Of a stretch of 64,000 nucleotides of DNA, positions 18,363 to 26,513 are shown piece after piece. Every line of letters starts with the position of its first letter. Position 1 is the first letter of the stretch. Where the stretch lies: assembly GCA_002840755.1 (NCBI GenBank), contig PHBZ01000002.1, positions 248,001 through 312,000 of the forward strand, in the 5' to 3' direction. The DNA is from Chloroflexi bacterium HGW-Chloroflexi-10 (GTDB taxonomy: Bacteria; Chloroflexota; Anaerolineae; Anaerolineales; Anaerolineaceae). The notes beneath the pieces were generated by a model, which worked only from the letters and a program-made list of their open reading frames with translations, made no database searches and had not been told where the DNA came from. The translations under genes were made by a program, and so were the position numbers.

Positions 18363-18424
18363 GAATTTGTCTGACAATTCAAACCTGATCAAATCTCATG
18401 TTGTCCAAATTTTGGAGCCACAAA

Positions 18425-19066
18425 ATGAGCTTATGGGTAATCATTCCAGTAAAACCCTTAAAAAGATCTAAATCTCGGCTTGCGCCTGTTTTATCCGAAG
18501 AAGAACGGACATTGTTAAATTTTAAGATGCTGGAAAACACACTGGCGATTCTCAAATCGTGTTCCTGTGTTCAAGAAATTCTTGTCGTAAGTCGGGATCC
18601 TTCGGTATTATCATTGGCTAGGACATACGGTGCAAAAACTTTACAAGAAGATGGGGAACCAGGGCTGAATCTGGCATTAAAACGGGCAGTTTATGTTTCG
18701 AAAACATATGCAGCACAGGCAGTATTAGTCTTGCCTGCTGATTTGCCTCTGTTATCCAAAGAAGATGTTGAAAGTATCTCTGCAAAATGGGATAAAAGTC
18801 CAAAATTAGTTATCGTTCCAGATCGACATATGAGTAGCACAAATATGCTTTTATTAGCCCCTCCAGACTTGATAGATTTCAGCTATGGACCGGGTTCTTT
18901 TGAAAGGCATGTCCGGCAGGCGCAAATTAAAAATGCTGATATAGAAGTTTGCCAACTAACTTCTGCTGAATTGGATGTTGATAACCCAGACGATTTAGAA
19001 TTATTTAAAAAGATGCAGGTTTTTCAATTATTTGCCCAAAGTGACCCACAAAAAAAAGGAGAATGA
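18425..19066 (+). CDS. cofC: 2-phospho-L-lactate guanylyltransferase (CofC)
   Basis: Nucleotidyltransferase that activates the phospholactate-type precursor with GTP during F420 synthesis. About 213 residues from the ATG at 18425. The nucleotide-binding start [16 protein letters not shown] is the CofC hallmark, followed by LPADLPLLS (metal Asp) and [14 protein letters not shown]. An in-frame ATG at 18398 exists, but GGAG seven bases before 18425 and the family's usual start favour the shorter form. Whether the precursor is phospholactate or phosphoenolpyruvate cannot be read here. One base separates it from the next gene. Confidence 0.9.
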   Translation: MSLWVIIPVKPLKRSKSRLAPVLSEEERTLLNFKMLENTLAILKSCSCVQEILVVSRDPSVLSLARTYGAKTLQEDGEPGLNLALKRAVYVSKTYAAQAVLVLPADLPLLSKEDVESISAKWDKSPKLVIVPDRHMSSTNMLLLAPPDLIDFSYGPGSFERHVRQAQIKNADIEVCQLTSAELDVDNPDDLELFKKMQVFQLFAQSDPQKKGE

Positions 19067-19067
19067 A

Positions 19068-20066
19068 ATGTTCGAGCGAGTTGCACTATATTTACAGGAT
19101 TCTCATGAGTTGCGAGACGGTTTAGATTATGTTCGCATGGCGGAAGAACATGGATTTGAAGCAGTTTGGCAGGCTGAAAGCAGGTTGGTTCGCGACGCCA
19201 TTGTTCCCATGGCTGCATACGCGGCCGTTACGGAAAAAATTAAAGTTGGTTCTGGGGTTATCAATAATTGGACACGTAATATTGGCTTACTTGCAGCCAC
19301 ATTCCTAACATTAGATGACCTTGCACCGGACAGGATTATTTGTGGAATAGGTGCGTGGTGGGATCCGCTTGCAAAAAATGTAGGCATAGATCGGACTAAA
19401 CCACTAGGTGCTATGAAAGAAACAGTTGAAGTATTACGGCGATTGCTAAATATGGAACATGTCAGTTTTGACGGGGAGTTTGTGCATGTCAGTGGTATTG
19501 AACTTGATGTGGTACACGGAAGGAAGGAACCACGAAATGTCCCCATCATGATTGGTGCAACTGGTGACAAAATGATGGAGATGACCGGTGAAATTGCCGA
19601 TGGATGCGTAATGAATTATTGCGTTCCTCCAGAATACAATATAAAAGCACTTGAATTGTTAGAAAAAGGAGCCAAAAAGGTTGGGCGAAAATTAGAAGAC
19701 ATTGATCGTCCGCAATTGGTAGTATGTTCGGTGGATGATGATCATGATAAAGCAATCGACACTACGCGAGAACTCTTGACTCAATATCTGGCTCAGCAAC
19801 CTCATATTGCAAAAGCCTCTGGGGTATCCATGGATATAGTTGCAGAAATCCAATCTATACTTGGTTGGCCAGCAACACATGAACAAATTCAAAAAGCAAA
19901 GTATCTCGTTCCTGAAGAATTGATTTTAAGAATAACGGCATCAGGTACTCCGAGCGAAGCCCGTGAAAAAGTAGCAGAGTACATTAAAAATGGTTGTACT
20001 TGTCCTATTCTTTATCCTGTTGGTGGCAGCATCTCAAAATTAATTGAAACATTTTCCAAAAAATAA
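19068..20066 (+). CDS. LLM-class (Mer-like) F420-dependent oxidoreductase
   Basis: TIM-barrel flavin/F420 oxidoreductase of the luciferase-like superfamily, 332 residues from the ATG at 19068. It resembles methylenetetrahydromethanopterin reductase-type members: the N-terminal [23 protein letters not shown], the cofactor-contact stretch [13 protein letters not shown] and the central [22 protein letters not shown]. The start has AAGGAG six bases upstream, overlapping the cofC stop. Position straight after F420 genes makes F420 the likely cofactor. The substrate is unknown. A strong hairpin terminator follows. Confidence 0.87.
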   Translation: MFERVALYLQDSHELRDGLDYVRMAEEHGFEAVWQAESRLVRDAIVPMAAYAAVTEKIKVGSGVINNWTRNIGLLAATFLTLDDLAPDRIICGIGAWWDPLAKNVGIDRTKPLGAMKETVEVLRRLLNMEHVSFDGEFVHVSGIELDVVHGRKEPRNVPIMIGATGDKMMEMTGEIADGCVMNYCVPPEYNIKALELLEKGAKKVGRKLEDIDRPQLVVCSVDDDHDKAIDTTRELLTQYLAQQPHIAKASGVSMDIVAEIQSILGWPATHEQIQKAKYLVPEELILRITASGTPSEAREKVAEYIKNGCTCPILYPVGGSISKLIETFSKK

Positions 20067-20073
20067 CTTAATA

Positions 20074-20124
20074 AAACTATCGATCAAGGCAGGAAAATGT
20101 TTTCTGCTTGATCGATAGTTTTTC
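20074..20124 (+). terminator. Rho-independent terminator after the F420 block
   Basis: AAACTATCGATCAAG pairs exactly with CTTGATCGATAGTTT (20107-20121) around a loop that can pair further with small bulges, followed by a T-run. The arms give at least 15 pairs. It separates the ssnA-F420 transcript from the molybdenum hydroxylase subunits. Confidence 0.8.
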
Positions 20125-20144
20125 TATTCGTACAAGGACCCGGT

Positions 20145-20897
20145 ATGATAAAAAAAATTACAACTGCTAGCACGCTTGAAGATGCATTGGCGAGTGTGCA
20201 AGAAGGTGCATCAATCTTAAGCGGAGGTACTTTTCTCAGCAAAAATCAAGACGAAATTGAGAGTGTCGTTGATATTAGCCGTATACCATTGTCTGGGATT
20301 CAAATAACAGATCAGAATATAGAAATAGGGGCAAATACAAAATTACAAGAATTGGTACTGCATCCAGATATCCCTAAGACACTTAAAGAAATCATCAAGC
20401 GTGAGAAAAGTTTAAATATTCGAAATGCAGCTACTATCGCAGGAACCTTACTGACAAGTAAAGGGGAATCTGGTATAAAATCCTGGTTTATTGGTGCGCA
20501 GGCTGTATTTAGATCTTATCCAAAGGATAGCGAGCAGCGCGTAGCCGATGATCGTATCAAAGATACAATCATTACCTCTATTCAGTTTGATAAACGAACT
20601 AATGTTGTTTATCAAACGGTTTCGCGTTCCCCAGATGATGTTATTTGGGTAGGGGTGTTCCTGAACACAACATGCAAGCCAGAATACCAAATTGCTCTAT
20701 GCAGCTTTGGCACAAATGTTTTGGAGCTAAAAATAGATGTTTCAAAACAGGATCCCCAAAAAGCTGTCCATGAATTATTAATTAATTCGCGTAGCCAATA
20801 TAGCAACAAGTTTTGTTCATTTAATTACTTCCTAAAAATCAGCACTATTTTATTGCTGCGCTTACTGGACCATACCGAAAGGTCAAATGATCAATGA
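20145..20897 (+). CDS. YgfM-like FAD-binding subunit of molybdenum hydroxylase
   Basis: FAD domain protein of 250 residues that would pass electrons between the iron-sulfur centres and an acceptor. ILSGGTFLSKN matches the first FAD loop of the YgfM/CoxM family, and LNIRNAATIAGTLL matches the second FAD-contact motif; E. coli YgfM is of similar length. The second half is divergent. AAGGA lies ahead of the ATG. It overlaps the next gene by 4 bases, so subunit and hydroxylase are translated together. Confidence 0.85.
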   Translation: MIKKITTASTLEDALASVQEGASILSGGTFLSKNQDEIESVVDISRIPLSGIQITDQNIEIGANTKLQELVLHPDIPKTLKEIIKREKSLNIRNAATIAGTLLTSKGESGIKSWFIGAQAVFRSYPKDSEQRVADDRIKDTIITSIQFDKRTNVVYQTVSRSPDDVIWVGVFLNTTCKPEYQIALCSFGTNVLELKIDVSKQDPQKAVHELLINSRSQYSNKFCSFNYFLKISTILLLRLLDHTERSNDQ

Positions 20898-23887
20898 ATA
20901 TCCAATTATACTTAAACGGACAAATCTTAAATTCTATGGCAGCTCCTAGTGAGACACTGCTTCAATTCCTTAGAAGATTGGGATTCCTTGGAGTGAAAAA
21001 TGGGGGATGTAAAAAAGGCGAATGTGGTGCTTGTGCAATATTGCTGGATGGAGAACCCGTCAACTCATGCACAATGTTAGCAGTACAAGCACATGGTCAT
21101 AATGTTGAAACAATTGAAAGTTTGGGCGAAAATCCAAACCAAGGTTGGAAGAAATCGAATGGTTTGCATTTGATACAGAAAGCTTTTGTTGAAAGCGGGG
21201 CCATTCAATGTGGTTATTGCACACCGGCCATGGTCCTTGCAATCAAATCTTTGCTAGACAAAAATAGTAAGCCGGATGAAAACGAGATTCGCGACTCTCT
21301 TTCTGGTATTTTGTGCCGTTGTACAGGCTACACCAAGCCAGTTCAAGCAGGCTTTCGTGCTGCGGCGTATTTGCGTGGTGAGATTGTTCCGCCCATCAAT
21401 GAAAATTTCAGAAAACCCGATTTGTTTTTAATAGAACCTATAGAACCAAACGGCCCAATATATTCTATAGATTCAAAAGTGTCTACTCAAGTGATTCCAA
21501 AAATAAAATTTGAACAGAATGCAAATCCCAAAACCTCTCAAATTGGAAAACCATCTCAGAAAGTAGACGCAAATAAACTTGTTCAGGGAAAGCAAGCGTT
21601 CGTTGCAGATTTTGCAGATCGCGATGTTTTAATAGCAAAGGTTTTATTTAGCACTGTAGCTCATGCAAACATCAAAAATATTAATGTAGAAAAAGCGAAA
21701 GCCTTGCCTGGTGTAGCAGCTGTATTAACATACAAGGATATTCCCAGGGTTATTTATTCAACTGCTGGACAATCTGATCCAATCCCTGGACCTTTAGATA
21801 CCTTTTGCTTAGATCATAAAGTTAGATTTGTGGGCGACCGGGTAGCCTTTGTCGCTGCTGAAACAGAAGAAATTGCCAAGCAAGCATTGAAATTGATTGA
21901 TGTGGAATATGAAATTCTTCCACATATTATAAATTCTCAAGATTCTATGAAGCCTGGAGCAGTTATTATTCACGATGAGATTGAATACGTGAATTTTGCA
22001 GATTCAAATGCAACAAAGAATCTTGCCGCTGAAATTCGAATTGATATTGGAAATGTTGACAAAGGCTTTGAGGAAGCAGATTTTGTCTTTGAAGATGAAT
22101 ACGAGGTTCCTAAAGTTCAACAAGTGCATATAGAACCACATGTAGTACTAACATATTGGGATCCTGATGATAGGTTGGTTATAAAATCTAGTACACAGGT
22201 GCCTTTTCATGCAAGGAGAATTTTAGCTCCTGTATTAGGGCTGCCGATTAAAAAAATTCGCGTTATAAAGCCAAGAATCGGTGGTGGTTTTGGTGGTAAA
22301 CAAGAAATTTTAATTGAAGACGTGGCAGCGCATTTAACAATTGCTACCGGTAAACCTGTACTCTATGAGTATGATCGCGAAGATGAATTTGTTTCTTCGC
22401 GATCCAGACACCCAATGAAAATAAAAATAAAAACAGGTGTAAAGAAAAACGGCATAATTACAGCAAACGAAATGTATGCATTAAGTGACACCGGAGCCTA
22501 TGGCTGCCACGCATTAACTGTTACAGGAAACACCGGACATAAAGCAATGGCATTATACGTCGGCGATGATCAATATCGCAAAAATCCAAATATTCGTTTT
22601 TATGCAGACATTGTTTATACAAACACACCTCCTTCTGGTGCATACAGAGGCTACGGTGTGCCACAGGGTTATTGGGCAGTCGAGCGCCATATGGAAAAGA
22701 TAGCCAAAGAATTAAACCTCGATCCGATTGAGTTTCGTTTAAAAAATGCACTCCGCCCAGGCGAGTTGCACCCCTTCAGTACGGCATGGAGTGAAGGGCG
22801 TGAACCCAAACCGGAGATTATCCATACAATCGGATTAGAAGAATGTGTTATTCAAGGAAAAGCAGCTATTCATTGGGATCAAAAACACAATAATCTTGAA
22901 TGGAAGACGAACACCGGAAAACCATATCTACGGAAAGGTATTGGTGTAGCTCTTATGATGCAAGGAACAGCAATACCTTATTTGGATATGGGTGGTGCAA
23001 GCATAAAAATGAATGATGATGCTTCCTTCAATCTTTTGGTTGGTGCAACCGATCTGGGAACTGGAAGTGATACTGTTCTGGCTCAAATGGCAGCAGAAGT
23101 TCTCGGTGTTGAGGTCGATGATATTTTAGTATATTCCTCCGATACGGATTTCACACCCTTTGATGTTGGGGCTTATGCATCCTCTACAACTTATATTTCT
23201 GGTGGAGCAGTTGTTAGGGCAGCTGATCAGGTAGCAGAAAAAATTAAAATTCGAGCTGCTAATATGATCCTGCACAAACATAGGGGGGGAATAATTGACC
23301 CCAGCGATATCGATTTATACGAAAAAAAGGCCTCTACTCCAGATGGCAGATATGTTACACTTGCTGAAATAGCATTGGATTCCCTGCATCATGAAAACCA
23401 GGAACAAATAATGGCAGTGGGATCTTTCATGTCACCATCATCACCACCACCATTTGCAGCTCAGTTTGCTGAAGTTACAGTCGATATTGAAACCGGCCAG
23501 GTGTGGGTTGAAAAACTTGTCATGGCAGTTGATTCCGGAGTTATAGTAAATCCTATTACTGCATCAGGCCAAATAGAAGGTGGTATGGCTCAAGCTCTTG
23601 GATATGCTGTTTGTGAAGAAATGCTTTATGATGATAATGGCAACGCTAGAGAAAAAGATTTGGTCGATTATCATATCTTCAGAGCTGATGAAATGCCTGA
23701 ACTTGAAACAATATTTATTCAGACTTATGAACCAAGCCATCCTTTTGGTCTAAAAGCTGTAGCTGAAATCCCGCTGGATGGCGTAGCTCCTGCTGTTGGG
23801 AATGCAATTTTTGATGCATGTGGAGCACATGTCAGGCAAAATCCTGCAACACCAGAAAGAATTTGGAATGCTCTTTATCAGGATTAG
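20894..23887 (+). CDS. XdhD-like molybdenum hydroxylase: [2Fe-2S] domains fused to molybdopterin domain
   Basis: Catalytic subunit of 997 residues. Residues 1-165 hold two [2Fe-2S] clusters: Cys39/44/47/59 (plant-type) and Cys106/109/141/143. The rest is the molybdopterin-binding part, starting near 225, with GGGFGGKQ, PSGAYRGYG and the closing LKAVAEIP, where Glu958 is in the position of the catalytic base. The fused layout and length are those of the selenium-dependent XdhD type, and ssnA, a ygfM-like gene and yqeB are all close by. Substrate is probably a purine or other N-heterocycle, which is inference. Confidence 0.9.
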   Translation: MNIQLYLNGQILNSMAAPSETLLQFLRRLGFLGVKNGGCKKGECGACAILLDGEPVNSCTMLAVQAHGHNVETIESLGENPNQGWKKSNGLHLIQKAFVESGAIQCGYCTPAMVLAIKSLLDKNSKPDENEIRDSLSGILCRCTGYTKPVQAGFRAAAYLRGEIVPPINENFRKPDLFLIEPIEPNGPIYSIDSKVSTQVIPKIKFEQNANPKTSQIGKPSQKVDANKLVQGKQAFVADFADRDVLIAKVLFSTVAHANIKNINVEKAKALPGVAAVLTYKDIPRVIYSTAGQSDPIPGPLDTFCLDHKVRFVGDRVAFVAAETEEIAKQALKLIDVEYEILPHIINSQDSMKPGAVIIHDEIEYVNFADSNATKNLAAEIRIDIGNVDKGFEEADFVFEDEYEVPKVQQVHIEPHVVLTYWDPDDRLVIKSSTQVPFHARRILAPVLGLPIKKIRVIKPRIGGGFGGKQEILIEDVAAHLTIATGKPVLYEYDREDEFVSSRSRHPMKIKIKTGVKKNGIITANEMYALSDTGAYGCHALTVTGNTGHKAMALYVGDDQYRKNPNIRFYADIVYTNTPPSGAYRGYGVPQGYWAVERHMEKIAKELNLDPIEFRLKNALRPGELHPFSTAWSEGREPKPEIIHTIGLEECVIQGKAAIHWDQKHNNLEWKTNTGKPYLRKGIGVALMMQGTAIPYLDMGGASIKMNDDASFNLLVGATDLGTGSDTVLAQMAAEVLGVEVDDILVYSSDTDFTPFDVGAYASSTTYISGGAVVRAADQVAEKIKIRAANMILHKHRGGIIDPSDIDLYEKKASTPDGRYVTLAEIALDSLHHENQEQIMAVGSFMSPSSPPPFAAQFAEVTVDIETGQVWVEKLVMAVDSGVIVNPITASGQIEGGMAQALGYAVCEEMLYDDNGNAREKDLVDYHIFRADEMPELETIFIQTYEPSHPFGLKAVAEIPLDGVAPAVGNAIFDACGAHVRQNPATPERIWNALYQD

Positions 23888-23893
23888 AATAAA

Positions 23894-24700
23894 ATGACTG
23901 ACTTTTTCGAACAAATCAGTGAAATTCAAAAAAGAGGAGATGCAGCTGTCCTATGCATCATTACCAAATCCAAGGGTTCCACGCCTCGGCAGCCGGGTAG
24001 TAAAATGCTGGTTTTTCCAGATGGGAAAATATCGGGCACGATTGGTGGAGGTGAAACTGAAGCTAATTGTATCAAAGAAGCACTAAAGTTATTCCAATCC
24101 AATGAACCTAAGAGTTTGCATTATTCTTTGGTAAATCCAGAAAAAGGCGACCCAGGAGTTTGTGGCGGAGAACTGGAAATCTATCTTGAACCAATAGGCA
24201 TTAGAGAGACAGTTTGCATTATCGGAGCAGGTCATGTAGGGAAAAGTGTTGCATTTCTGGCTAATTGGCTCGGGTTTAATGTAACAGTAATGGATGATCG
24301 TGAACCACTATTATTAAAAGAGGATTACCCTAAAGAAACAAATTTAATTCATTGTGAACCCAAAAGTATCGTTAAATTCATAAATTTTAATCAGGATAAT
24401 TATATACTGCTAACAACTCGAAGCCTGGATATTGATTTAGTGACTATTCCTTTACTGTTGCCAAATCATCCGAAATATATTGGAATTATAGGATCAAAGA
24501 AACGTTGGGTTATGACACAAAAAGGATTGATCGAAAATGGCGTGGAAGAAGAGTTAATTAATACGATCTTTTCCCCAATTGGCCTGGATCTGGGGGCTGA
24601 AACTCCTCAGGAAATTGCTATAAGCATAATGGCAGAAATTATGTTAGTGAGAAATCAAAAAACAGGCAAACACATGAGCACGCAATGGAGGACAATTTAA
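23894..24700 (+). CDS. xdhC: XdhC/CoxI family molybdenum hydroxylase maturation factor
   Basis: Chaperone that binds the molybdenum cofactor and helps its sulfuration and insertion into xanthine dehydrogenase-type enzymes. The 268 residues show the N-terminal XdhC/CoxI domain (KGSTPRQPGSKM, GTIGGGETEA, GVCGGELEIYLEP) and a C-terminal Rossmann domain (CIIGAGHVGKSVA, YIGIIGSKKR, GLDLGAETPQEIA). It sits between the two hydroxylases, 6 bases after the first and 2 bases before the second, so it may serve either or both. Confidence 0.93.
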   Translation: MTDFFEQISEIQKRGDAAVLCIITKSKGSTPRQPGSKMLVFPDGKISGTIGGGETEANCIKEALKLFQSNEPKSLHYSLVNPEKGDPGVCGGELEIYLEPIGIRETVCIIGAGHVGKSVAFLANWLGFNVTVMDDREPLLLKEDYPKETNLIHCEPKSIVKFINFNQDNYILLTTRSLDIDLVTIPLLLPNHPKYIGIIGSKKRWVMTQKGLIENGVEEELINTIFSPIGLDLGAETPQEIAISIMAEIMLVRNQKTGKHMSTQWRTI

Positions 24701-24702
24701 AA

Positions 24703-26130
24703 ATGTGGAAACAATACTATAATGTGACTTCTACAGATGAAGCAATTCATCTATTAGATTTATCCCATCAAAACACGCGTATTGTTGCAGGGGCGACAGA
24801 TTTGATTTTGGAATTAGAACGCGGAATTCGTAAAAATGTCGATACTTTAATCGACATTTCAAGAATACAGGGATTAGACCAGATAACATTGGATGATGAC
24901 TCACAAATCATCCACTTAGGCCCTCTTGTAACCCACAATCATTGTGCTTCATCAAAATTAATTCAAGAAAAAGCATTTCCGTTAGCACAAGCCGCATGGG
25001 AAGTAGGTTCCCCACAAATCCGAAATCGGGGGACTATTGCCGGTAATTTAATTACTGCTTCACCTGCAAATGACACAATTACTCCATTAATTGCTTTAAA
25101 CGCTCACATAATTTTACAGTCCTCAGCAGGCAAACGCGATATAGAATTAAAAGATTTTTATTCTGGTGTGCGCAAAACATTGTTGCAGCCAAATGAAATG
25201 TTGGTCGATATCTGGTTTCCTGCTATGAAACAAGAGGAATATGGTTTCTTTATCAAATTTGCTTTGCGAAGAGCACAAGCGATTTCACTGGTTAATGTTA
25301 CGGCAATTTGCCAAATTAACGACGATATTATTAAGCAAGCCAGCATTACTCTCGGTGCTGTTGCGCCAACAATTATTCACGCTGCTGACGCGGAAGAATA
25401 TTTACAGGGAAAAAGATTATCTGATGAAGTCATTGAAACAGCTGCGATATTAGCCCAAAAATCCGCACGACCAATTTCTGATATCCGAGGTTCGGCTGGA
25501 TACAGAAAAACAATGATCAAAGTTATAACAAAACGTGCACTTCGATCACTTCAAAAAATTGCACTTGGTGAGCCAAAACCCTTATTTGGTACATTTTTAT
25601 TGGATGATCAATCCAAACAACAACTAAAGGAATCTTCAAATATCTCAGAAGAAAATCCAATAATTACTACTGTTATCAATGGAAAAAATTTCTCAATAAA
25701 AACCGGATACGAAAAAAGCTTATTGCGATTTTTACGTGAGGACTTTGGCTTACCAGGAACAAAAGAAGGTTGTGCAGAAGGGGAATGCGGTGCTTGTACC
25801 ATATTTTTGGATGGAAAAGCTGTGATGGCATGTATGGTGCCAGCTGGGCGAGCAAACCATGCTAATATAGTGACGATTGAAGGAATCCGAAAAGAAGATG
25901 GATCCAATCATATTGTCCAGAATAAATTTATTGAAGAAGGGGCTGTACAATGTGGCTATTGTACTCCGGGGTTTGTTATGTCGGCGGTTAAGTTGTTAGA
26001 AGAAAAACCAACACCTTCCCAATTGGAAATTCGACAAGCTATTTCCGGAAATTTATGCAGATGCACCGGATACTATAAAATTATTTCTGCAATCGAGAAA
26101 GCAGCGATAGACCTGATGAAGGAGGATTAA
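24703..26130 (+). CDS. Molybdenum hydroxylase subunit: FAD domain fused to [2Fe-2S] domain
   Basis: Electron-transfer subunit of about 475 residues. The FAD-binding part comes first (about 1-295: IVAGATDLILE, RNRGTIAGNL), followed by a complete two-cluster iron-sulfur part (about 320-475: EGCAEGECGAC, AVQCGYCTPGFV, LCRCTGYY). This FAD-then-FeS order is the reverse of the FeS-then-FAD order of the usual XdhA chain. An in-frame ATG at 24685 overlaps xdhC, but GGAGGA at 24687-24692 points to the ATG at 24703. The catalytic partner is the 735-residue protein two genes on. Confidence 0.9.
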   Translation: MWKQYYNVTSTDEAIHLLDLSHQNTRIVAGATDLILELERGIRKNVDTLIDISRIQGLDQITLDDDSQIIHLGPLVTHNHCASSKLIQEKAFPLAQAAWEVGSPQIRNRGTIAGNLITASPANDTITPLIALNAHIILQSSAGKRDIELKDFYSGVRKTLLQPNEMLVDIWFPAMKQEEYGFFIKFALRRAQAISLVNVTAICQINDDIIKQASITLGAVAPTIIHAADAEEYLQGKRLSDEVIETAAILAQKSARPISDIRGSAGYRKTMIKVITKRALRSLQKIALGEPKPLFGTFLLDDQSKQQLKESSNISEENPIITTVINGKNFSIKTGYEKSLLRFLREDFGLPGTKEGCAEGECGACTIFLDGKAVMACMVPAGRANHANIVTIEGIRKEDGSNHIVQNKFIEEGAVQCGYCTPGFVMSAVKLLEEKPTPSQLEIRQAISGNLCRCTGYYKIISAIEKAAIDLMKED

Positions 26131-26132
26131 AT

Positions 26133-26501
26133 ATGGGGCGTTTAGAAAATTACCAACGTCAAGACACGAAAAAATCTCAAGGTCAGCGAATACATCCAAT
26201 TTGGAGAGGAATTGGTTTCGCTTTAATTATCTTGATTCCGATTATGGCATATTTTACTGCTTTACTGTTAATTGATTTAAATTACCAAAACGGTTGGATG
26301 GCTATTCCTCGCGACTTATTGGTTCAAGGAAAAGATTCCATGCTATTAATTAAAGCAATTTTGACACTTGTGATTTCCCTCCTTTTATTTCTGATTCTCC
26401 AAATCATAACATTCTTCCTGTTTCGGATTTTAGGCCCCTCACGATATGGCCCTTTGGATGTTCCTTCAGTACGGTATCGCGGCAAAAAATATAAAAGGTA
26501 G
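26133..26501 (+). CDS. Small two-helix membrane protein in the hydroxylase operon
   Basis: Not recognised. The product has 122 residues: a basic N-terminus, a membrane helix at about 28-49, a short loop, a second helix at about 72-96, and a Gly/Pro/Arg-rich tail (GPSRYGPLDVPSVRYRG) ending in basic residues. It starts 2 bases after the FAD/FeS gene and ends 12 bases before the molybdenum subunit, so it is cotranscribed with both. It might anchor the complex or be a bystander; the sequence does not decide. Confidence 0.75.
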   Translation: MGRLENYQRQDTKKSQGQRIHPIWRGIGFALIILIPIMAYFTALLLIDLNYQNGWMAIPRDLLVQGKDSMLLIKAILTLVISLLLFLILQIITFFLFRILGPSRYGPLDVPSVRYRGKKYKR

Positions 26502-26513
26502 AAAGCAGGTAAC

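Noticed and set aside
19127..19570. Minus-strand frame of 147 codons antisense to the LLM oxidoreductase
   Set aside because: The Ser/Pro-rich translation fits a shadow of the real gene, which has clear family motifs.
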